A stretch of DNA of 64,000 nt from Progne subis subis. Taxonomy: Eukaryota > Chordata > Aves > Passeriformes > Hirundinidae. Below, piece by piece: positions 35,701 to 50,700 of the stretch. The stretch covers positions 62,001-126,000 of the forward strand of contig JAKJHU010000031.1 in the NCBI GenBank assembly GCA_022316685.1. Direction: 5' to 3'. Every line of letters starts with the position of its first letter. Position 1 is the stretch's first letter. Position numbers and translations under genes: made by a program. Below the pieces are notes generated by a model. That model was not told the origin of the DNA. It saw nothing but the letters and a program-made list of their open reading frames with translations, and searched no databases.

Positions 35701-38700
35701 GAAGGGAGAAGGGCTGGGCTGTCTATGCACCCTTTCTACTGTCCAGAACTGAGTCTGAAGGGTACAGAGAGCTGTGGTGCTTGATAAACCACCTTGTGGT
35801 TTTTCTGTGGTTGTAGACCAAGGGGGATTGCAGGAAAAACTCAGTCTGATATGATCCCACTGCTCTCTGTTGAGCTCTGTGTGTGCTGAACATTTGGGTG
35901 CTGGGATGAGAAGCCTTGCAGAGCCCTTCCAGAGGCTGCTGGACCTGGTGCTCTCTCCAGCAGCCGCACAACACAGAGACACAGAAAATTTTGTAGTCAG
36001 AGGGGAGGAGGTGGCAGGGTCAGAACACAGAACACCCACACTGCTCTGGCAAATCAAACCAGCAGGGCCAACTCCATCCTACCTCATTGTGGAGCAGAAT
36101 TTGTCCAGTCTGACAGTGCAGGCAGGGCAGACAGGGTTTGGTATGTGTAGGCTGCATCCACAGCCTGCTGTTTGCAGAGCACCCTGGAGCTGCCATCCCA
36201 GGCTCCCCCCATCGCACCCCCTGTGCCCAGCCTCACTGTGCCGGGGGGACGTGGCCTGGCCCCACTGCTCACCGGTGCTGTTGGGGGCCATGTGGTAGTA
36301 GGGGTGCTGGCAGTGGTACTGGATGGCTGCTTGGTAGGTGGTCAGGTTGTTCCTGGTGGAGAAGGTGACAAAGCCATGCTCCAGCTCCGGCGGCGCTTTG
36401 CAGTCAGCAACTGAAAGCCAACACAGAAGGGAGGGTTGAACCCTGTGCTGTATCCTGGGGTATTCAGCCAGCCAGCAGGCAGGGAGTGCTGGGCTTTGGC
36501 ATGGCATGGTGGTCTTGTGGGACAGACCAAGGGCCTGCATCCCTTTTCTCTCTGGCACTGCAGGAAGCTCTGTCCTGGCAGGGCAGCCTGGCTCTGTGAA
36601 ACCTTCCCAGACCACTCTGCACAGACAGAGCACTTGAGTAGCACCATGGAACAGCAGCAGCATGTTCCCACCCACAAACTGTGTCACCAACACCACTCAC
36701 TGCTGGAGACCCCAGGCCCAGGAGCCCCTCCATGTAGTGCCAGATCTCTCTGCTACACCAGTGAGAGGGGAAGAAGCCTGTTCTGGCAGGTGAAGTCTGT
36801 TGTGAGATGGCCCAGAGTGCCTTTGCACTGTAGAGGTGTGCAGGGAGAGGCAGGCAGAGATTCACAGCTGTGCATCAGGGCTGCTCCTCTATTTACAAGG
36901 CTTTGCTGAGAGCTCAGCCCTGTCCTTCCTGCTCTGGTCTTGCTCACCATACAGTGCTGATGAGCGTTTACAGATCAGGAGGAACAGCCCTTGGTCCTGG
37001 CTGTCCTATACAGCAGATGAAGGATGTTGATGAGAGTGTGGCTTGGCTGGTCTGCAGGCAGGGCTGAGGCCAGTACATGTGGGTGAGACCAAACCTGCTC
37101 CATTCCCCAAGACAGCAGGGGTTGGCTCTGCTTCACTGATCCCTGGTGTCGACACAGGGTCTGGTGGAGGGAGAATAACTTTGGAGTGCCATTGTCCTTC
37201 CCCATGGCCTGTCTATGGTTCCCTTTCTCACCACGATCCCAGAGTGCTCTGCCCAGCCTCTCCCCGCAGCTTTTCCCCCGAATTAGGTTTGTGCCAGGGA
37301 AGACCCCAGGCTGTGGGAGGGTTCATCTGCCAAATCCAGCAGTCACCTCCTTGGAGCTGAGCCTTCCTACCATGTTCACAGTACCTTTGGGTGATGCTGT
37401 GCAGCCTTCCCTTACCCCATCCTGGGTGACCTGCCCCAGTGGAGGGCAGGAGCCAGGGTCTGAGCCTGCCAAGGATCAATGCTGTGGAGCTGGGTTCTGC
37501 TGTGTTTAGGATGCGGGGTTGAGTAGGAAAATGGTGACTTTGCAGTAAGCAGATCCTGTGGATCAGGGGTGGTGTGAGGTCTGTTGGTTCCCAGGGTGCT
37601 AAGGGAACGAGGACAGCAGTCCTAACTGATCCAGGCTAACAAAAGGAGGATTCATTAGACATTGTAGCTGGAACCAGGGATATGTACCATTGCTCAAGAT
37701 TGTCTAGTTCCTTGGGTGAAAAAAGCCTGGTTTATGGCAAAATACTGCAGCTCACCATTCACCAGGGTACCCTCCACTCTCTGTAGAGACAGCAAGTGAA
37801 GGGATGAGTGTGTAGGTGCAAGCAGGCTGGGTGGAGACTGGGTACCTGTTTCCTTGCAGGAAAGAGGGAATGAATGTCAGGGGACCATCCTGGCCTGCCT
37901 CTCTACTCTGGGATTGTTTATGGCTGCAGGACAGCATTCACTGGCCTGCACAGCCCATCTCCTCCCTGTGTGTCTCTCAGACCAGGCCTGATCCCTGGAG
38001 AGTAGGCTCTTGTAGAGAGGCGTTGCTGCACCAGTGTCCCAGGTCCTGCTGAAAGGGTGAGGGGAGGGCATTTGTTCTGTGATCCTTTCTAGAGTTTTCC
38101 CTCAGGAAAGGGCCATTTACCATCTCTGTATTTGTAGGACCAGAAGTGGACTGATATCCCCAACACACACCTCCTCGCTCTTTCCCAGCCTCTGTTTCAC
38201 ATCCCAACATCCTCCTAGTGGAGCCTCCAGTGCCCCAGGGAGTACAGCATGCATGCCCACTGGTTCCTGGGGATGTGAAAGGGGTCAGATGCAGGCTCTG
38301 ACCTCCTTCAACTGCAGTCAGCCAGTGTGCCAGGCCAGCCGTGGGGAGCACAGGGGAAGCGGAGGAACATCCATCCCCCTGTCTCGGTGCCAGGGCTCGG
38401 TGCCTGCAGGAAAGGGCTGGTGATGCCAACCCATCCTCCAGGCCTCCTTGTCTGGAGGGTCTGAAAGGCACCAGGACTCTCGGAGAGAGGAGAGGAAGAA
38501 GTGTTTCTTATTTGTGACGCTGGGCCAGGGAGGAAGGACAGGGGAGACCGAATCCAACCCACCGACCAACCAACTGGGCGGCCGTGCCGCAATCCTCGTG
38601 CCGCCCTTGGAGGGGGAGCCAAGGGGGCCCAGGAGTCCGAGTGGAGAGGGAGGGATGCAGAAATGCTGGGAGCTGGCAGCAGCACAGTGGTCCCCAGGGA

Positions 38701-41700
38701 GTGGTGCTGGGGCCGGGTGGGCCCCCTTCCCGTGGGGCAGGGTGTCACTGGGAAAGGGGGGCTCGACGCCAATTTCCTTCACCCTTCTCGAGACGGAGTT
38801 AAGGAAGCACCAGGCGTGGGGTTAAGAGTGCCATGCTGGTTAGACAAGCCACAGAGATGGATTTGGCAGCCAGGCCAGTGGAAAGGGATCCTGCCCTGGG
38901 TACTGGACAGATCAGAGGGGCATCGAGACAGGCTGCCCGTCGGGGCGGCACGGCTGGCACCAGCCTCACGCGGCCACCTCCTCCGAGCCGGCTCTTCCCT
39001 CTGTCTGGTTGTCGGCTCTATCTGCAGCTGCACCGAAAGCAGAGGGGAAGGAGGAGAGCAGAGAGAGAAAGCCCAATTAGTAGATGAGCAGAGAAAGACA
39101 TGCAGGAAACCCAGCCCCCAAACCACCAGAAATCATTAATGAGCTCCCAGCGAGCCATGCCAGGGTGCCGTGGATGCCAGCGGAGCCCTGCTGGGGATCC
39201 CCTCGCTCTGCTCAGCCAGGGCAACCTGGGGGTGGTGGCTGGGAGAAGCACAGGTTTCTGTTTAGCCTCTCCAGGCTATGGAGCTGGATTTTGTCCACTT
39301 TGCTGAGAAGGTTTCTATTTTCTGCATTGTTTATGCCCTGCCTCTCACAGACATCCTGGGGACATGGGAGTCTTTGCAGTCTGGAGGCCTAAATTGTCCA
39401 TTTAGGGGCTTCTTGGTTTTCCAAAAAAATCTTAGAAATTTAGTGTAGTGGGTCATATTACACAAAAATCAGTTCCAGCCCAGCTGGAACAATGCAGGTA
39501 ATCATTTCAATTTTCTCAAAAAGATCGTAGTTTTCGGTGTTAAAAATATTTACCTAGATTTTGTTCTAATTTTTAGACAATGCAAATTTTCCTCTGATCT
39601 GTTCAAGCTGGATAAAATCAATAGGAATCTGTGGTAGTGAAAGTGTAGGAGTGAGGACTTCCTCAGTAGGACAGAGGCATCACTGACCCCCCAGTTTTTA
39701 AGGAGCCCTTTCAGTTATTAATCTATTTAGCAAGTCTGAGAGCCCCCCAGTTTCCATTTGGCTTGCGAAAACATGAATGAGAACTCCAGAAATACTCTCT
39801 CCCAAGGTAAGATGCAAAATAGTATTAAAAGAAAAAGAGTCTGTCTAGATGATGAGAACCTGGAACCCAACAGCCCTAGAAAGCATCCCCTCCTGTCTCT
39901 CCTGGAAGGATCTGGGACAATCCCTGACCACATTTGCTGTTTTTCTCCTCTCTGGGCCAGCCTTACAGCACTGAGCAGCAGTGAGAGCCTCTCTGAGCTC
40001 TGAGAGGCTTGGAGGAAAGAGAGAAGGTATGATCAGGTACATCTCCCAGACCTGAGCTGAGAGAAGAGCTGGGTTAGATGAAAGAAGAGAGGATTCAAAT
40101 TATCACCTTTCCTTTCAAGTGGCATTTTCTTTTCTTCTCTCCTTTTCTCCCATTTTAAGGTTTGTAAATATCTGAACATTTTTCTCTCCCCTCTCACTTA
40201 CCTGATCAGTGCCCAGTTTAGGCTAATTCCTGGGACCTCTCCAATGCCCTGCATTTTAATAGCCTCCATTGGGAAGGAAATTTGAACTAGGAACTAGATT
40301 ATCACACATTGTCCCAGGCTTACCTGACAGACACAGTGCTCAAGAGCCAGGCTTGCTCTTTCTTTGACAGAGAGACAGCAAAGTGGCTCATGAATCAAAT
40401 TATAGAGTAATCAAAATGAAAGCACCAATCTCCTGCTTGTGGCATTTGGCCTGAGCCCTGTTATGTCATCCAAGAACAAGCCAGAAGAGCTTTGCAGGGT
40501 TACGTAGCCTGGCTGGCTGGGTTCATGTCTCTGAGCAAGGAACTCCACTCTGGCAGGGCAGCTCCCGTTGGCATGAAATGATTTTAGCAGGAAAAGGACA
40601 TTGGCAGGGTAGGGAAGGGTGTCCTTACTTTTGCAGACAGGGATCTTGTTACTCCATGTGCCATCCTTCAGACACTCGATCTGGAAGGAGTCACTTTCCG
40701 CGTTATCCTGTGCAGAAGGTACCAACAACAAAAAATCCTATCAATGTTCAAGGCAAAGAAATAAATCTCTCAATAAAAAGGGAATTTCTTGGTGATTTAA
40801 ACAAGTTATATCCAGCATCCCCTGGAAGGGGACTTTTTTAGCTAAAAATTGCAATAAAATCATAATGAAAAACTTGAGGAGTTTTCTTGTTGCCAGCAGC
40901 TCAGTGGCACGCTGAAAGCCGAAGAACTGGAGTCACTTATTCCTGTTGTAAATGATGAGATGGGTGAGGAGGCAGTCCTGCATGAAGGATGGGACTGGCA
41001 GGAGATCAGAGAAATACTCAAGTCCGTGTTGGGAGTAAAAGTGGGTTACTGGCTTGGGGGCAAGACAACCACCCCATGAGTCAGCCACGCTCTCTGTGGT
41101 TCTCAGCTGTTTCCCAGAGAGAGCCTGCCAAAATCCAGCTGAAGCTGTCCCCAAGTCCCTGAGGACCTCCCAGTCAGTGGAGGCTGGCCTCAGCAGGGCT
41201 GCTGAGACAGTGCCCACTGAGGTGGGGGGCAGGCAGAGCCCTGGCAGCTGCCTCAGAGCTTTTGCTGACTTTTTCTCTGGCAGAGGTGCCAGAGTTTGCT
41301 GGCTCTGGAGGGATGCTGAGAGGGTGGCTCAGGGCAGTGCTATCTCCTCTTTTCCTCTGTCTTTGGAAAGGAAAGGTGTTGGCTCTCAGAGGTGTTTCCC
41401 CTGCCCCTGGAAAGGGGGTGAGGGTGATAAGTGATTGTGTTCACTCTCCCAGAGATGCAATGGCTTTGAGAGGAAGTATCCTCTTCTCCCTACCCATATT
41501 CCCAGCTCCATGATGTCAATCCATACCTTCAGCACTTTGTATCCAGTGTTGCAGCTGACGACAACCTGGTCTTTGAAGGTGTACTTGGCTTGAGAAGGCT
41601 CAATTTTCCCATTGATTGGTGGTTGCACCAGTGGGCAGGGGTTTCCTTTGAATTAAGAGCAAATGAAGCTAAGCAGAGGAATAAATGGAGCAGATGTAAA

Positions 41701-44700
41701 GTCCTAGCTCTTCCATCCAGCCCATGTAGCAGAATCTGAGCATCTCTGCCCTGCTTTTACTCTTAGTCTACACTGGTATGGCTCAGCCACGCTCTTTTAG
41801 AAGGCATGGAGGCTCCATGTCTTTCCTTCAGTCTGTAATTCTCTGGCTTTGAGCAGTACAAATCTGGGAGCTAATAATCATAGCTTGTGCAATGATCCTG
41901 CCCAAAATTGCTCTGCTTTGCAATATGGTCTCGTTTCAGAGCTCAGTTTTGGTAGGGAAAAAAAGAACCCTTTGGAGGGAGGGTTCCCTGTTATTTTATG
42001 CCTCTCCTATTGTGATTTCTGGAACAGATCCTTTCTGGAGACAGGATCATGGACCACCAAACTCATGGTGTCCACCTGCAGGCTTTATAACATCCTTCCC
42101 ATTCCCAAGCCCAGCAAACAGAGGAAAGCACCAGGAGTTACCAATTGCTGTGTATGACAACTTCCAGCCCCTGTTCTCTCCAGAGTTGTCACTGTGGAAG
42201 CGGATCTGCACGCTGTTGGTTTGGGTTTCAATGCGTCCCGGGGACTTTTCTCCACAGAAAGGTCCAAGCTCCTTTTGGCCTGCTTTGATCTGCCGAGGCG
42301 AAGATGAGTGGGTGATATGAGGGGGGTTTTGATCCCTGAGGCCAATGGACAGGGCTGGAGTGGGGCTTAGGCACCATGTGCTGGGGGGATGTGAGCAGAA
42401 AGGGGGTCACTGTTGTCCAAAAGGGTCACAAGCAGATGTGGTAAAGAGACATGGGGTCGTAAGAGGATAGGGCTCTTGATTCCATCATCCCTGTTTAGAC
42501 TGGGATGATTTTGATCCCATCACCAGGGCACTGGAGACACAAAAGGTGAGTACGAGAGGAGGAGTGTGCAGACCCCAGCTCACCTTGATGTGGTCATATG
42601 GACAGGTCACCTCGGGGTGGTCTTCCACATCAAAGCTGTCCTCGAAGTTCAGGGTGATGAAGAAACCCTCCTCCAGCTCGATCCGGTACAGGCAGTCCGA
42701 GCTCTTGGGGTAGGGGCTGGGGAAGTCGGCGCTGGTGATCACCCCGCTCCTCTGGGTGTAGAGGTTGTCACTGCACTCCACTGAAACACAGCCGTGGCTC
42801 CATCAGGGCCCTGACAGGCATGTCCCAGCCCTGACCATACTCAGGAATCCTCCCAGTGGAGTGGGGTCTGTTGGGTGGCTCCATGGATTTCCGAATATGG
42901 GTACATGGATCCCAAATATGTGTCCGTGAAAGGAGAATCTCACACAGCCAACTTCCAAACACGCCCATGGCACAGAAGTCCTGGGCTGAGAGCTAGTCCC
43001 AGCTAATCTACATGATGCAGATTCAGAGCAGGGACTAAACCTTTTCATTTCCCTGACTTGAGGAGGTCTATAGAGCTCAGCTGAGGAGTACAGCCCCTGG
43101 GAGAAGGAGTCCCAGACTACTGGTTTGTAGGGGAAGAGGCACCTTATCCCTCCTGGCAGCAAAAAAAGACCATTTTGCCTGCACGTGGTAGGTGTGATGC
43201 CTACTCAGGGACCCTCTGTGTGCCCATCCCTGGTCTGGGCTGTGCCTGTGGTACCTTTGCAGGTCCTGTTGTCGGAGTGGAGGATGTAGCCAAACCTGCA
43301 GGAGCAGTAGTACCCGCCGATGTAATTGTGGCAGTAGTGGTCACAAGCCAACTCCTCATCACTCTTCTCCAGGCACTCATCCACATCTAGAATGCAGTTA
43401 ACAAGGAAGGGAGGTCACCCTGAAGCTCTCCACACGTCACTCCTCGCGGGGACTTTTGCCACAACACCGAGAAATCCATTAACCCCTGTGGTGGATTGCA
43501 TGAGCACCCAGTGTGTCCCACAGGCCCAAGGGCTTCACACGAGTCCTTCTCTTGCTGGGGAACCCAAGGCTGGCCTGGGACGTGGTCCCTGCAAATCTGG
43601 TTCCCCACCCTAGCAAGCTGGCCCTGCAGGCTCCGGTGCTGCTTACCCACAGCGGTGTAATGGGCATCGAAGCCGGTGAAACGTTCCTCGTTGGAGAAGT
43701 CAGACCTGAAGGTGAGCCCCATGTAGGGCCCTGGGGACAGGATCACTTGCTGTCCTGGTGCCTGCTCTGTGTCTGTTGTCTCCCTGCCACAGAAGGTTGC
43801 CAGCTCCTGGTCCTCAGTTTCGATCTGTTAGCAGAAAGAAGGGGTGAGCCTGGAGAGCCTGCTGTGAGTTCCCTGGTGAGGTCAGACTGGGACTGGAGTC
43901 ATCTGTATCCAGGAGCTCATATCCTCCGCCTGTGCTTGTCCAGGCTGGCCCCTGCCAGGACTCACCAGTGTCTCCACGGAGCACAGGGACTCAGGTCTGC
44001 CTGTTCTGCCTGAGGCACCTCTGAGGTAGATGCCAAGAGCAGGTGGCATCCAGGATGTAGGGAGGAGCTGGGGGGGTGTAAGGGGAGGGTGCAGGGTGGG
44101 AGCCCATTTGGGAGGTGGGATGAGGACATGGGGCAGCAGTGCACAACAAGGAGTGTGAAAATCAGCCCTGGGCTGTGTCATTCACACTCAGAGCTGGTGG
44201 TACCTGAAATGCTTCCTCTCACCTCCTCCTGCAGCTCGAACACTGATCCAGACAGCAAGCACCTCTGTGAGGGGCCTAGAGGAGTCCCTGCCCGTTGGTT
44301 TTGCATCAGCTCAAAGCAGCAGCTGTAATTTGTTTCTGTCCCTTGGGCCGCCCCGGACAAGCTTGGTCCTGTCCCTCCCACCCAGGCTCTGTGTGTGACT
44401 CCAGAGCTGTGGTTCCAGGCACACCTGGGACTCTGACCATGCACCCAGAGGGCTGAGAAAAGGGAGTGATGAGCCGGGGTGCCCTGTTGTCCTATCATCA
44501 CATTCAGTAGTCTCTATGTGCATCCCTTTAAAACACAGCTTTATCTGTGCCTTAAAGCACTGTAATCCCTGCAGAAAACCTTTCAGTTTTCCCTGGAAAC
44601 CCTCTCCTTTCCTTTTTCCTTGCTGTTTTCTCCAGCATTGATCCACCTCCTTCTCCTACACATCCTATGCCCAACCTGTCTCAACCAGGACCTCTCCCAG

Positions 44701-47700
44701 GCAGTTCCCAGCACCCTGCCTGCTTTCCCCCGGGGATCTGAATGGGAATAAGCCTCGGCAGAGGAATGTGATGAACACCACCACTGCTGAGCCAAGCCAC
44801 TGCTATTGAGGCTGTAATGAAGGGCACAGCCCCCCAGCACATGCCTGGGGAAAACAGTCATCTGCACGGGGCTGATGGGGTTCTGGAGGTGTTGGAATGC
44901 TGTCCCTGGCTAGCTTGGCCTCAGCAAGGGCCCTGGGACCCTTCTCTGACTCCATCCCTGTCACCTAGATACCCTCGGGATGTGCCTGCTGGGGGGGGTC
45001 TGGGGCTGAAAGGGAAATTTCCCAGAGCTGAACAAACAGGCGGAAACTCGTTCACACCAGGGAAAGCCAACATGGAAATGGCAACTCAGCATGCCTTGAC
45101 ATTGCCTCCAGATATTTTCCATCCTCTCATACAAGCCTGGAGCTGGCCAGAAAAGAAAGACACTTTCCGATGATAAATTTTGAGAATTTTGAGAAAAAAC
45201 ACGCACCCTGCTTTGGGGACAAAAACCCAATTGATTTTTTTTTTTTTTTGTAACAGCATTCTGGGGAAAAAAAAAAAAAAAAAAAAAAAAAAGAAAACAA
45301 GTAATTTGGGCTCCATCTGGTTTCAATCCCTTTGAAATATACTGTGGTGCTTTAGAATTGCTTTTAAATCTGAAAGATTGTTTTGAAATGAAATAGGGTT
45401 TTAGACTGAAAAACGGGAGTGCCATCACATCACAGGAAAGAGGCATTTCATCCCTGTCTGCCCCAGCACGTGGGACATGCCTCTTCCACAGAAAATGCTT
45501 TTTCTTAAGGAAATCTGTGGGAAGGAGGAATTTCCAGCCAGATGCTCTCTGTGGGGCCAGTGGCTGTCACCCCTGCCAGGACCCAAGAGCCACCCTGTGG
45601 GCTCCCATTCCTTGCCTTCAGCCCCAGAGAGTGCAGGACCTGCAGCGCAGCCTTCCCAAAGGGCAGGAAAATCTTCCCAGTGCCCTGGGTCTCGGCTCGA
45701 GGATGCTCCAGGCGTGGGGCCAGCCCCAGCACTGCCCCCAGCATCCCTGGACACAGCCCTGGAGTGGCAGGATGGGCCCCGGCAGAGCTGTGCTCTCCTC
45801 ACTGGAGGTATCCACAGCCCCTTATCTGAGACGGGTCCCATGCCCCGAGCCACAGGGAGCAGAGGCAGCCCTTCAGCAGTAAACTAAACAGAGAGGTCAT
45901 CATCCCTGGTTAATATTTGCTGCTTCTGCTGGGGACTGTATACTTTTTTGTAGATCATTTACATCCAGCGAGCAGGCTGGTAATTAAATCCTGGTTGTTT
46001 GTTTGGAGTTTCTCCCTCTCGGGTCACGATGTCGACGTTTTCACTAGAGAAGATGTGTCCCTGAGGGAAATATCAATTGCCACAGAGAAATTCCCTATAA
46101 AAATAAGCTGAAAGAATCCTCCTTTGAAAAATAAAATGTAACGACACCCCTGTGCCTTAAATTTACCCTTGCCAATGCCTCCTGCTGTTCTTCCCCGTTT
46201 CTTCGTGCATCCTTAGTCCCTCATTAAGACTTCTGCCCTTCTGGGTGAAGGCAGATCGGAGTCCCTTTCTGGCTGTAGCTCTATCCCTCTGCATTTTGGT
46301 TGGTGCTGTGGCTAAGGGGTGTCTCAAGCTGTGGGGCCCCTTCTCTGCCCCACATTGATTCCCCCTTCCCCCTTTGGGGGCAGGAGCTGGGATGCCCTGG
46401 CTGGCAGGGAAAAATGCCTCCCCAGGGCATGGGCTGTTGGGGATGCCGGGGAGCACTGATGCTCAGGAGGTGCCTCCTGCAGCCAGGGGGTTAATGAAAT
46501 GCCAGAAACACCGAGGGGAATTCGGCCCCGGCAATCTAGTGTCTGCTGCCGGCGAGGAGCAATACGGAAACACAGCCGCCACCAGCCCTCCCTCTCCAGC
46601 CCTCCAGGAATGCACTAATTGGACTGATGAAGGCCAAACATACCACTTGTAATATATATAAATGGCTCATTAGGCAGAGAAATCGCAGGGCTGGGCTGAA
46701 GACACTGGGAACATGACATGGGGAGGAGACGCTCAGAGCCAGGGCAGGGCACGAAGTGGCCCCCGCCGAGTGGCCCTGCAGAGTGTGGCAAGAAGGCAAC
46801 ACCCAGAGCAATGGGGCTTTTTTTTTTTCACTGCTGCTGCTGCTCCTGGATGTTGGGAATGAAGCAGGGAAAACCCCTGCAAAAGTTTTCCAAGTCTCCT
46901 GGAGATCTTCTCCCCAAGATACACCAAGGGTCCTTCCATATGCAAACATGAAATTGCCCTGAATTTCCATGGGAACATCAGTTTGTCACCCCACAGCCCG
47001 GCTACCGGTGACAAAGGAGGACGGCTGCTTTCCTGTGCTGTGGATTTGGCTTGGCTTCCAAACTGTCCCTTCCCACATGGCAGCTGCACCCACACGCACT
47101 ATTTCTGGGCAAGGCTGGTTCCCTGGAGGGGCTGGGGGTAAAAAGAGACCCAGGCAGGATGCTGGGGTCCTGCAAGAGCTGATGATCTCCTCCCATGCCT
47201 CCTCCCGCTGCCTTGTCCCCAGTGGCGCAGGGGAATGGGCAGTGCCACCAGACACCTCTGCAGAGAGCTATCAGGATGGGGAAGACAAGCAGCAAAGCCC
47301 TGGGCTCTCCCTTCTTCCAGCTGCTTTCAAAGTGCTCCTTTTCGGAGCCCACACTCCCAGGGAATGAATGACCCCCTGGCTGGGGCTGGCTGACAGGACC
47401 AAAAGAGGATGCTCTCCTCCTGAAGCCCCAGTTCATGCCAGACCTTGATTTGTGCTTTTACTCCCTCGTTTGTACAGAGGGAGGTGTACATGGGTCCTGA
47501 TAGCCTCAGGCTGGGCATGTACTGCCCTGAATGAAAAACTTCGCTTGTTCCCCCTGCAGTGCCTCATCAATCATTGACAGGGTGTCCCCCATCTTCATTC
47601 CAATCAAGGTGCTGGCTCTAGCTGGCTGCCAAGCTCTTGGGGGCTGATCTCATTCCAGGGCCTGACTGAGCAATGTGCAAAACCTCGTGGACAGGTCCCC

Positions 47701-50700
47701 AGGCTCAGATCTCTATAATAAGCTTGGAGATTTACTCATGATGGCTCCTTAGAAGCCAGGATTTCATTGCCCATCTCCCTGCCACGGTGCTCCTCAGAGA
47801 CACCGTTCAAGTCATTTAACCTGATTTTATAGTCAGGGTTGTGACTTTTTGGGTGCCCCGGGCCTGGGCCAGTGATGCAGGCTTGCAAATTGTGGTGAAA
47901 CCCTCTGCAAATGAGGAACCCCCAAACTGGTTCCCTGTGGTTGGTGATGAGCTGGGCAGGGGCTGCTGAGCAGCACAGCAAAGGGAAGGAGCAGGAAGAG
48001 GGCAGCCCAGGGTGAGTGGCTGCTCCATCCCTGCCCACGTGCACCTGGCAGCTGGCCGACAGCAGCCATCCATGGCCTGAGGAGAGGCTGCATCCGATGT
48101 GCTGAGCCCCAGTGTTTGGCTTCCCAGCATGTGACTGGAGTTTTCTACCTGCATGGGGGGCTTCTCCAGGTGGGCATTTTGGGGATGGCTGCTCCTCCCA
48201 TTCCTCCTTGGCTCACTTCCTTACTGAAGTGCAACTCCCCTTCTCTGCCATCCCCATTTGCAAGGACAAGCCTCTCATGCTGTGAGGATTTCTTTAGGAC
48301 CCACATTCTTTTTATATATATACACATGTGCAAGTGTGCATGTGCATATATAATTAAACAGATATTGTTTTAATTAGCCATTGTTTCAGAGCTCTGGAAA
48401 CTGTTCCCTGCTGCAGACCACCCCGAAGGCAGGTTTACAGCTCAGATCACCCTCATCTTGCCACTTGGGATGAGTTTCTACACCGCTTAAGATCTTGGAT
48501 GTGGGCAGCCAGAGAGCAAGGGAAGTAAAGGCCTGGCACAGGTGCTTTTTACTTGTCCTGAATTGAGTCCCCACCTGCTCAGCCCCTTTTTAACCTCCTC
48601 CTTCTTATGGCAGTCAAGATGATGAAGACCCTGAACAAACAAGAAGGTGTTTCTTCACACACAGAGAGGCATATAATCATATATTTAACCTGTTCAACTC
48701 TCTGGTGTGTGGTGCTGCAGAGATAAGTTACCCATGAGCTCAGAAAGCAATGGTACATGTTCACAGATGGGGAATCCATTGAGCAGAATGAACACAGAGA
48801 TCTGCCCGTGTTTCGGAGCTTCCTCACTGGCACCAGCAGAATATTACAGAGAAGAGCCTGTGCCAGGTCTGTGGTTATATTCTATAGCCATGCACTGTGG
48901 CCTCTGTCAAAGAGGGGACTGATGCTGTTTTTACACCTTGCACTGGTACATACAGAGCTGGGCACACAAACCCAAGAGGGAAAGCAGCCATGGAGTCATT
49001 CACTGCTGTCCTTAACGTTTTCTAAGCCAGTGGTTTAGTAGCATCAAGATTGCACCCTTACCCAGCAGAGTAACCTTTGGGTCTCCCATAATCCATCCAT
49101 TTTCGTCACTTCAATTCTGTGCTCAGCAAGCTGAGTTACAGCCCCGAGCAAATTTATACAGCTGAGATCTAAATCCCTGTGAAAAATTCCGCCTTCTTAT
49201 GGAAATCCAGGGGCAGGGAGAGCTGTGGTGCCAAGTTGGTGCTGTGGCCAAGTAACAGGGAGCCTTATGGAAAAGGAAAAAAAAGGAGGGGGTGAAGGGT
49301 GGGAGGAGGGGTAAAGCTTGGAATGGGGAAAGTTTCCAAGAAATCTGTTCCTTGAGCTTATTGGGGTTTTAAAGCAATATATCTCTATATATGTCCCTGG
49401 GCCCTTGTGCTTGGAGAAGATCCAGGAGAAGCAGAAAGAGCTAATCAAACCTCAATGAGAGCTGTTAGTAGCAGAGTGAGTGCCAGCACAAAGGGGAAAT
49501 TAAAGCAGGGAGCAAGAGATCCTAAGAGGAAAAAACACAAATGTTTGCTTTGTTTTCTTAGGGCAAGAATAAAACAATAATTTCAATTATCTAGCAACTA
49601 GCACCAGGGCCAAGTTCTGTGGTTCCAGACCTGGGAGCAAGCTCCACCTGCCTCTGTGTGGAGAGGCAGGGTGAAGCTTGTCCTTGGTGATGATGTAACC
49701 CATGTTCAGCCAGGCAACCTAGAAAGCACCTGCTTTCTCCTTCTGGTCTACCAGAAGCACCACACTTGCACATTTTCACCACCCTTGTCCTGGATGTGAA
49801 GGAGAGCTCTGCTTGGAGGAACCTGTGGTGTAAAGGCAAGGTTGCTCTAGGGCACTGCAATGTGTGGCCACCACAATTTTGGGTGGGTTACCCAGTGAAG
49901 CAGACTGAAATATTTGGAGGTTTTGGTCATGACAGCTCCCTGGAAACCTCCACAGCAGCCTTGAGCTCAGGTCTAACCTTTCCCTTTTGCTTCCCTTGGG
50001 GCTGAACAGAGCCTGCCAGGTGTGGCCAGGGATCCAGGCTGGCTGCAAGAGACACCCACAGCCATGGCCTGACAAAGTGTGCCCAGCTCAGGGCTTTTCC
50101 TTGCTGGCATGAGTGGCACAAACTGCTGTTTAGCCACAGGTGTTTTATCAGCCCATAGGTGTGAAAAATCCCATTGGGTGCAGTAAGAATTAGGTGCCCA
50201 AACACTTTCAGTTATTTGTTACTCTGTGGGTAAGCTCTGACTCTGGTGTCCCACTCCCTGTTGGTCCAAGGGGTGCTGGCAGCTTACCTGTGTTCTCCCC
50301 GTGGCTACTGGACTGAACACTCCTGAGCCCAATAAAATGGGGAGAACTGTCTTGTTCCCCACTTTTCCAGCACTAGCCTTTCTCAGCTGGCCAAGCAGCT
50401 CTGCTGTCTACCCCACCATCTGCCCTGAGATGTCACAGCTCACCTTCACATAGTCGTATTCACAGAGGTAGGATGACTCCAGGTCAAAATGCATGAAGTA
50501 CAGCTTGATTTTAAATCCATCAGGCACAGAGATGTTCCACGTCATTTCCGAGTCACTGGGATAGGAGTCGGGGAAGTTGGGAGACTGGATCTCCCCAAAC
50601 ATGTCTGTCAGCTCCACGGCATCGGCCACGCAGAGCAGCAAGGCACAGAAGGGCCAGGCCAGGGGGTACCTGGAACACACAGGTGAGGAGATGAAATGGA

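Larger units (their letters stand above)
32755..43254 (-). other. MASP1 introns 4-10
   Basis: The introns between exons 4 and 11 are unique-looking sequence with no second gene recognised. The largest are intron 8 (36411-40628) and intron 10 (32755-35231). I looked in intron 8 for a minus-strand exon like the MAp44-specific mammalian exon and did not identify one. Confidence 0.5.
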
